NCBI GenBank assembly: GCA_944323145.1
Contig: CALURJ010000005.1
Coordinates: forward strand, 1-64,000
Direction of reading: 5' to 3'
From: Candidatus Gastranaerophilales bacterium
GTDB taxonomy: Bacteria; Cyanobacteriota; Vampirovibrionia; Gastranaerophilales; Gastranaerophilaceae
DNA: 64,000 nucleotides
The position numbers and the translations under genes were made by a program. Under the pieces are notes generated by a model, which was given only the letters and a program-made list of their open reading frames with translations, was not told the DNA's origin and searched no databases. This document shows, piece after piece, positions 59,069 to 64,000 of this stretch. Within the stretch, counting starts at the first letter, position 1; the number at the start of each line of letters is the position of its first letter.

Positions 59069-60307
59069 ATGAATCCTGAGTTGTATGAACGTTATCTGGC
59101 AAAGAAAGCAAAAAAATTAGGTATAACAGTAGAAGAATTGAAGGCACAAGGGACTTCTTCTCCTGTGACTGAAGAAAAAACTGTTGTTCAAACGCCTGTT
59201 CAACCGCAGGAAGAATCTGCAGTTCAGCTTAACAATATTCCTTCGGCTCAGCCTCAATATGTTCAGAGAACGATTCAGGAAGAATTAAATAATGAACAGA
59301 AGCAGGAAAATATTCATCAGCTTTTCAGCGGTATGCAGCCTGAAACTGTTAGGACAGAAGTCCCGTCATATATTTTCGGTCCTTCAAGGATGGATGAAAC
59401 GCCAAAATATAACAGCAATCCTATAAATGAACCGGTAAAACCGGAAATCAAGGATACCAGAGAGAATAAATTCGGACTTATCGGATATCCTCTCGGGCAT
59501 TCGCTTTCAAAAGTTATACACGAAGCAGGATTTAAAAGCCTTGGAATTAATGCAACTTATGATATATTGGAAACTCCGCCGGACAGCCTTGTGGATAGAA
59601 TTAAATGGCTGAAATCGAACGGATATAAAGGATTTAACGTTACAATTCCTTTAAAACTTCCGGTTTCTCTGTTTGTAAATGAGGTTGATAAATATGCTGA
59701 TCTTGCCCGTGCAGTTAATACTGTTTATATCGGCGCAGATAAATCTTTGAAAGCTTATAATACCGATGTAATAGGGTTTAAAAGAGCAATTCCTTCAGAT
59801 ATCAATTTACGCGGTAAAAAAGTTGCAATTCTTGGAACCGGCGGGGCCGCGCATGCTGCCTGCGTTGCGCTGACAGAATGCGGAGTTGAGGAGATTGCAT
59901 TTTTTACCCGCAATATACCTAATTCTATAGAATTGATGAATTATGTAAGACGGAAATTCCCTTCTGTAAACTTCAATGTTTATCAGATAGAAAATATAAG
60001 ACACTTAGGTGAATATTCTATGCTTGTCAATACAACTCCAATCGGAATGCTCGGGAAAGCCGGAGATATGATGCCGGTTGAGGAGTATGCACTTAAAACA
60101 TTAAATCCTGAAGCTGTTGTATACGATGTTATTTATAATCCTAAAAAAACTGTTTTGATAAAAGCTGCTGAACAGTTAAATTTAAGGACTATAACAGGTC
60201 TGGATATGCTTATTTTTCAAGCGGTTGCGGCTCAGGAAATATGGTTTGGTCCAGGCAGAACTCCGGATTGGAAAGATATGAAAATCGCAGCACTGGAAGC
60301 TTTGTAG
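59069..60307 (+). CDS. aroE: Shikimate dehydrogenase with long N-terminal extension
   Basis: A 412-residue protein whose C-terminal 280 residues are shikimate dehydrogenase: FGLIGYPLGHSLSKVIHEAGF, FNVTIPLKLPV (catalytic Lys), NTVYIGADKSLKAYNTD, and LGTGGAAHAACVAL for NADP. The first about 130 residues are Pro/Gln/Glu-rich and probably disordered, apart from a short helical start (MNPELYERYLAKKAKKLGIT). GGAG precedes the ATG. The extension is not part of the known enzyme and its role is unknown. Confidence 0.92.
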   Translation: MNPELYERYLAKKAKKLGITVEELKAQGTSSPVTEEKTVVQTPVQPQEESAVQLNNIPSAQPQYVQRTIQEELNNEQKQENIHQLFSGMQPETVRTEVPSYIFGPSRMDETPKYNSNPINEPVKPEIKDTRENKFGLIGYPLGHSLSKVIHEAGFKSLGINATYDILETPPDSLVDRIKWLKSNGYKGFNVTIPLKLPVSLFVNEVDKYADLARAVNTVYIGADKSLKAYNTDVIGFKRAIPSDINLRGKKVAILGTGGAAHAACVALTECGVEEIAFFTRNIPNSIELMNYVRRKFPSVNFNVYQIENIRHLGEYSMLVNTTPIGMLGKAGDMMPVEEYALKTLNPEAVVYDVIYNPKKTVLIKAAEQLNLRTITGLDMLIFQAVAAQEIWFGPGRTPDWKDMKIAALEAL

Positions 60308-60327
60308 TTAAAAAATCTAAAATGTGT

Positions 60328-60333
60328 TATAGT
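60328..60333 (+). promoter_or_regulatory. Likely -10 of pilin P5
   Basis: TATAGT preceded by TGT, an extended -10 type, about 40 nt before the ATG at 60375. No good -35 is seen. Confidence 0.35.
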
Positions 60334-60404
60334 TTTAATATAGAATTAATATTTGATGCGGAAAGGAGCGGTGTATGAAAAGATTAAGAGATATTAAGAA
60401 TGTC

Positions 60405-60414
60405 GGGGGGGGGG
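60405..60414 (+). repeat. Homopolymer tract, 10 G in the P5 leader
   Basis: Ten G follow ATG 60375 (GGAG site; MKRLRDIKNV) and are followed by CACTCTAGGCTCGGC. At 10 G this start ends at TAG after 15 codons; 8 or 11 G would put it in frame with the pilin. Confidence 0.8.
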
Positions 60415-60475
60415 CACTCTAGGCTCGGCTGGAGGGCCGGTAGCCCCGAAGGCAGGAGGTCAGGCCAATATCGTC

Positions 60476-61366
60476 ATGCTGAACTTGGTTCAGTATCTCT
60501 TATTTGGAAGATTAGAAGATAAGAGGGTCGGAAGGTATGCTAGTATCGGCGTTCAAAGCCTGTTTAAAAATAAACAAAAATCTGCTTTCACATTAGTGGA
60601 AGGCGCTGTGCCTGTAGCTCTGCCGAACAGTCAACGTCAAGCCGCATTCACTTTAGCAGAGGTTTTAATCACCCTAGGCATTATTGGTGTAATCGCCGCA
60701 ATGACAGTACCAGCACTGATTACCAAGTATCAAAAAGAGGTTACTGTTAATGAATTGAAAAAATCTGTTTCAAGTCTTGAACAGGCATTGACCCGTGCAC
60801 AAGTTGATTATGGTGATATGACAGGGTGGAGTTATATACAGTCTGGAATTGAAAGTTCGTCTGATCTAATTAAAATTGAACGTGATAAATTTGTCGAGGT
60901 TTATATAATGCAATATATGCAGATTGCGACTGATTGTGGCTCAGATAACGTGAATAAATGCTCTAATTATATGATAACATCTTTGGATAAAACTTCATAC
61001 AAAATGAATATAACTAACGGAAGAATATTTATTACTACGAACGGTACTTTATATAATATTGCAAGTGATACTATCGTTCAAAAAGATGATAAAGGAAATT
61101 CTAAATATGTTTCAAATGGTCGTCTTCTGATTACTGTCGATATAAATGGTAAGTCTGGCCCTAATATATACGGGCGTGATGTATTTGTATTGAGTGTTGA
61201 TTCATCTGCTAAAAAGCTCCAAATGTTCGGGACTGGAAAATCTAGAGATGATTTGAAAGATGGATCAGAGTTTAGTTGTAACAGTAGAACAGCAAAACGT
61301 TTTTATTGTGGTGCACTTATTCAACAAGATGGTTGGCAAATCAAAGATGATTATCTCTGGAGATAA
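60476..61366 (+). CDS. Prepilin-like protein P5, apparently out of frame with its start
   Basis: A 296-residue frame with AAFTLAEVLITLGIIGV at residue 56 onward, DINGKSGPNIYGRDVF, and CGALIQQDGWQIKDDYLWR, close to P3. The listed ATG lies inside a GTCATGCTGAACTTGGTTCAG-type repeat and has no ribosome site. The natural start, ATG 60375 with GGAG, is cut off by the 10-G frame. The leader also carries a partial earlier copy of the prepilin motif, SAFTLVEG, 20 residues before the real one. It ends 1 nt from the convergent permease stop. If expressed, it should be a pilin. Confidence 0.7.
   Translation: MLNLVQYLLFGRLEDKRVGRYASIGVQSLFKNKQKSAFTLVEGAVPVALPNSQRQAAFTLAEVLITLGIIGVIAAMTVPALITKYQKEVTVNELKKSVSSLEQALTRAQVDYGDMTGWSYIQSGIESSSDLIKIERDKFVEVYIMQYMQIATDCGSDNVNKCSNYMITSLDKTSYKMNITNGRIFITTNGTLYNIASDTIVQKDDKGNSKYVSNGRLLITVDINGKSGPNIYGRDVFVLSVDSSAKKLQMFGTGKSRDDLKDGSEFSCNSRTAKRFYCGALIQQDGWQIKDDYLWR
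60587..60664 (+). repeat. Partial tandem copy of the prepilin motif in P5
   Basis: CTTTCACATTAGTGGAAG and CATTCACTTTAGCAGAGG, 60 nt apart in frame, code AFTLVEG and AFTLAEV. The 43-nt insert between includes CTCTGCCGAA, also found beside tRNA-Leu. Confidence 0.6.
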
Positions 61367-61367
61367 C

Positions 61368-62594
61368 TTATTCATATCTTAATGCATCAATCGGATTTAA
61401 AAGGGATGCTTTGTACGCGGGATAATAACCGAATAGCACGCCTATAGCTCCTGAAAAGCCGAGTGAAAGCAGAATTGAAAATAACGATATTGAAACAGTC
61501 ATTACACCTGAAATCTGGACTAGTTGAGCGCCGATTATGCCGACAGCAACTCCGATTAACCCGCCGATGACGGATAATAAAAATGATTCTATCAAAAATT
61601 GAATTCTGATATCAGAAGGTTTTGCTCCGATTGCCATTCTTATCCCGATTTCTTTTGTACGTTCGGTTACGGACACAAGCATTATGTTCATAATACCTAT
61701 CCCTCCGACGAGAAGCGATACGGAAGCAATTGATGCAAGAAGAATTGCGAATGTCTGGACTGTTGATTTCATTCTTTCCTGAAATTCTGCGGAGTTCCTT
61801 ATTTCAAAATCGTTTTCCTGATTTTTACCTATTCTGTGACGTTCAATGAGTAGTTCTTCGATATCCTGTTCGGCAAGCGAAACATCATCGGGATCCGTGC
61901 CTTTCACAACAATCATTGAAACGGTTCCCGGGAAAGCTGTACCGAAAACTTTTTTCTGTGCGGTGGTTATTGGGATGAAGATTAAATCGTCCTGATCCAT
62001 AGGTCCCATACTACCCTTTGATTTAAGAGTTCCGATTACTTTGAAAGGTATTCCGCCGACTCTCATAATTCTTCCGATAGGATCCAAATCTCCGAAAAGT
62101 TCAGAAGCTACGGTTGAACCTATAACTGCGACTTTTGCCGAGTTTTTGATATCTTCGGGAATAAAACCTCTGCCAGCATTAACTTCATAATTTTTTATGT
62201 AAAAATATTCAGGTTCTGTTCCGTAAACTGTACTTGCCCAGTTCTGATTTCCGTATGTGAGTTGTTTAGATTCCGAGCTGACGGAGGCTACTGCTGCAAC
62301 TCCCCTTGCGTTTTTCTTGATAGCCTCTGCATCTTTAATGGTTAAAGTCGGACGGGTGCCAAGCCCCATTCTTACACCGCCGGTTTTGGCCGACGCTGAA
62401 CGGATAGTAAGAAGATTGCTGCCCATTGATTCCATATCTTTTTGAACTTTTTCGCGGGCGCCTGTACCTACTGCAAGCATTATAATTACAGCGCTGACAC
62501 CAATGATTATACCTAAGCTTGTAAGTATAGAACGCATTTTATTTATTTTCAGCGAAACTACCGCCATTTTTACTAAAGATTTAAAATCAATCAT
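61368..62594 (-). CDS. ABC transporter permease (MacB/FtsX-type)
   Basis: A 408-residue permease of the MacB type: one N-terminal membrane helix (KMRSILTSLGIIIGVSAVII), a large periplasmic domain, and three C-terminal helices after GGIGIMNIMLVSVTERTKEIGI, the family signature. It should work with the ATPase and adaptor encoded upstream as an efflux or lipoprotein-type export pump. The substrate is unknown. Confidence 0.93.
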   Translation of the reverse strand: MIDFKSLVKMAVVSLKINKMRSILTSLGIIIGVSAVIIMLAVGTGAREKVQKDMESMGSNLLTIRSASAKTGGVRMGLGTRPTLTIKDAEAIKKNARGVAAVASVSSESKQLTYGNQNWASTVYGTEPEYFYIKNYEVNAGRGFIPEDIKNSAKVAVIGSTVASELFGDLDPIGRIMRVGGIPFKVIGTLKSKGSMGPMDQDDLIFIPITTAQKKVFGTAFPGTVSMIVVKGTDPDDVSLAEQDIEELLIERHRIGKNQENDFEIRNSAEFQERMKSTVQTFAILLASIASVSLLVGGIGIMNIMLVSVTERTKEIGIRMAIGAKPSDIRIQFLIESFLLSVIGGLIGVAVGIIGAQLVQISGVMTVSISLFSILLSLGFSGAIGVLFGYYPAYKASLLNPIDALRYE

Positions 62595-62604
62595 GACCCC
62601 TCCT

Positions 62605-62683
62605 CGAAATCTTCAAACCAGACATGTTTCGATTTCACTTTCTGTTGGCTTTTGAAGATTTCGGTTCCTCCCGCAAGGGGAGG
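62605..62683 (-). repeat. Inverted repeats between the permease and ATPase genes
   Basis: CGAAATCTTCAAA and TTTGAAGATTTCG (13 bp, 33 nt apart), followed by CCTCCC-GCAA-GGGGAGG. Palindromic repeat DNA lying within what should be one operon; it may affect mRNA processing. Confidence 0.55.
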
Positions 62684-62696
62684 ACATAGTTTTACG

Positions 62697-63401
62697 TTAG
62701 TATGGAATTGTTGTGTGTGTGTTAATTTCATCAGAAATTATGTTTCCGTCTTTAAATCTGACAACACGTTTGCAATACTGTGCAATATCAGGTTCGTGAG
62801 TTACAAGAACTATTGTTTTACCCATTTCTTTGTTAAGGTTAACAAAAAATTCCATAACTTCAATACTTGTTTTTGTATCAAGGTTTCCTGTCGGTTCGTC
62901 TGCAAGAATAAGCGGCGGGTCATTTACGATAGCACGGGCTATGGCAACTCTTTGCTGCTGTCCGCCTGACATCTGGTTTGGCATGTGATCTTCTCTTTTT
63001 TCGAGCCCGACTATCTCTAAAGCTTTTTTAGCCCTTATTATTCTTTCTTCTTCGGGGATCCCTTTGTAAATCATCGGCAGTTCAACATTTTCCAGTGCGG
63101 TTGTTCTTGATATAAGATTAAATCCCTGAAATACAAATCCCATTTTTTCATTTCTAACCATTGCAAGGTTGTCTGTATCCAGAGAAAGCATATCAATACC
63201 ATCAAGATAGTAGCTTCCGGAATTCGGCTTATCAAGTGTTCCGAGCATATTCATAAAAGTTGATTTGCCTGACCCCGAAGCGCCCATAATTGCTACAAAT
63301 TCGCCTTTTTCAACGGATAATGAAACACAGTTTAGGGCATTGAAGCTGTCTTCACCTGTCTGGTATGTTTTTATTGCATCTTTGACTTCTATTAAACTCA
63401 T
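62697..63401 (-). CDS. ABC transporter ATP-binding protein (LolD/MacB type)
   Basis: A 234-residue ATPase: Walker [17 protein letters not shown]-loop VFQGFNLI, signature [14 protein letters not shown], Walker [13 protein letters not shown], and His loop VTHEPD. It pairs with the MacB-type permease; the adaptor gene ends 2 nt before its start. Confidence 0.95.
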   Translation of the reverse strand: MSLIEVKDAIKTYQTGEDSFNALNCVSLSVEKGEFVAIMGASGSGKSTFMNMLGTLDKPNSGSYYLDGIDMLSLDTDNLAMVRNEKMGFVFQGFNLISRTTALENVELPMIYKGIPEEERIIRAKKALEIVGLEKREDHMPNQMSGGQQQRVAIARAIVNDPPLILADEPTGNLDTKTSIEVMEFFVNLNKEMGKTIVLVTHEPDIAQYCKRVVRFKDGNIISDEINTHTTIPY

Positions 63402-63403
63402 AT

Positions 63404-64000
63404 TTATAACCTTGGCATCGGCGGTCTGCCGCTATTTCCTGACTTTGCATTTTTACTTCTTATGCCTGTGATAACTTCTGTTCCTTCTTGAATTTTATCG
63501 GAAATAATTTCAGTGGATGTATCGTTGTTTGCGCCTGTTTCAATTTCGATACGCTTTGGTTTTCCTTTTTCTAAAATCCATATACCCTGATTTTTGTATT
63601 TAGGTCCGTTGATATCCGGAGTGAATTTTAATGCCATATTAGGTACACATTTTACGTTTTCGCTTTTGTCCGTAATTATAGAAACGTTAGCTGTCATTCC
63701 CGGTTTAAGTTTCAAATCTTCATTATTAACATCAACAATTACTGTGTATGTTACGACGTTTGATTCTGTTGTCGGGGATAATCTCACTTGTGTAACTTTT
63801 CCGTTAAAAGTTAAATCAGGGTACCCGTCAAGAGTATATGTAACATCCTGTCCTTCTGCAACCTGTCCGATATCGGCTTCCGAGACGCTTACCTCAATTT
63901 GCATATTTGTCAAATCCTGAGCGATTGTGAACAATTCCGGAGCTTGAAAGCTTGCAGCAACAGGAGAACCAAGGTCGATTTCTCTTGAAATGACGGTTCC
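63404..64000 (-). CDS. MacA/HlyD-type periplasmic adaptor, partial
   Basis: The C-terminal 198 residues of a membrane-fusion adaptor; the frame stays open to the window edge, so the start lies outside. GTVISREIDLGSPVAASF and LFTIAQDLTNMQIEV are typical MacA strands; RLSPTTESNVVTYTV and KLKPGMTANVSI complete the barrel. It ends in a Pro/Gly/Arg-rich tail. Together with the ATPase and permease this is a MacAB-like tripartite efflux operon. Confidence 0.92.
   Translation of the reverse strand, partial: GTVISREIDLGSPVAASFQAPELFTIAQDLTNMQIEVSVSEADIGQVAEGQDVTYTLDGYPDLTFNGKVTQVRLSPTTESNVVTYTVIVDVNNEDLKLKPGMTANVSIITDKSENVKCVPNMALKFTPDINGPKYKNQGIWILEKGKPKRIEIETGANNDTSTEIISDKIQEGTEVITGIRSKNAKSGNSGRPPMPRL

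Noticed and set aside
1-64000. CRISPR arrays, transposases, integrases or prophage genes
   Set aside because: No regular spaced direct repeats and no such protein families were seen; the mobile-looking DNA is limited to short repeats.

Overview
The window looks like a piece of the chromosome of a non-photosynthetic cyanobacterial relative (Melainabacteria/Vampirovibrionia, probably a gut Gastranaerophilales). This is an inference, about 0.7 sure. The reasons are an AT-rich genome, an efp-accB gene pair and an isoprenyl synthase next to a divergent PAP2 protein (arrangements I know from cyanobacteria), LptC/LptA and FtsX/MacB-type genes that imply an outer membrane, anaerobe-type oxygen defence, no photosynthesis genes, and many stand-alone prepilin-like genes with the start AFTLAEVLITLGIIGV. 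TGA is used as a normal stop (for example accC, tgt, lptC).

Layout. 1-3.4 kb, minus strand: a PAP2-like protein, ispA, rsgA and pilin P1. 3.7-7.3 kb: efp, accB, accC and pilin P2. 7.4-10.8 kb: a small metalloprotease, a MATE exporter, ndk and tgt. 11-18 kb: mutS, tRNA-Leu(CAG), an YjbR protein and uvrA. 18-25.4 kb: two paralogous exported proteins, tsf and rpsB, a repeat-rich non-coding island, cobO copy 1, and a coiled-coil protein. 25.4-28.7 kb: rimP-nusA behind an attenuator-like leader, then tuf. 28.7-33 kb: pilin P3, two small ribbon-helix-helix genes, cobO copy 2 and a folate gene. 33-37 kb: clpP and an M16 peptidase. 36.9-39.9 kb: a PerR-type peroxide operon with rubredoxin, two rubrerythrins and a flavodiiron protein. 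40-49.3 kb: thrS, a broken DUF805-like gene, ssb, a DUF1537 kinase with pdxA, secDF and dapA. 49.4-52.8 kb: a beta-barrel-like protein, a distant M49 peptidase and pilin P4. 52.8-60.3 kb: lptC, lptA, a TPR protein, dprA, a DUF805-like gene, topA and aroE. 60.4-64 kb: pilin P5 and an ABC efflux system (permease, ATPase, partial adaptor) running off the end.

The most unusual feature is the dispersed pilin family. Four of five members carry a 9-11 nt G or C homopolymer between the likely start codon and the prepilin motif, followed by patchworks of short dispersed repeats. In P3 and P5 the best start codon (good ribosome site, conserved MKRL start) is out of frame with the pilin at the present tract length. 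In P1 and P2 it is in frame. This is what a slipped-strand ON/OFF switch for surface fibres would look like. It is not proven, and homopolymer sequencing error must be excluded.

Other points: palindromic repeat DNA read in frame inside uvrA; a DUF805-like gene cut by an in-frame TGA; several genes whose -10 box sits 6-8 nt before the ATG (predicted leaderless mRNAs), including a divergent pair with overlapping -10 boxes; a Fur/PerR box on the perR promoter; and a promoter, intrinsic terminator and three-codon ORF ahead of rimP-nusA.
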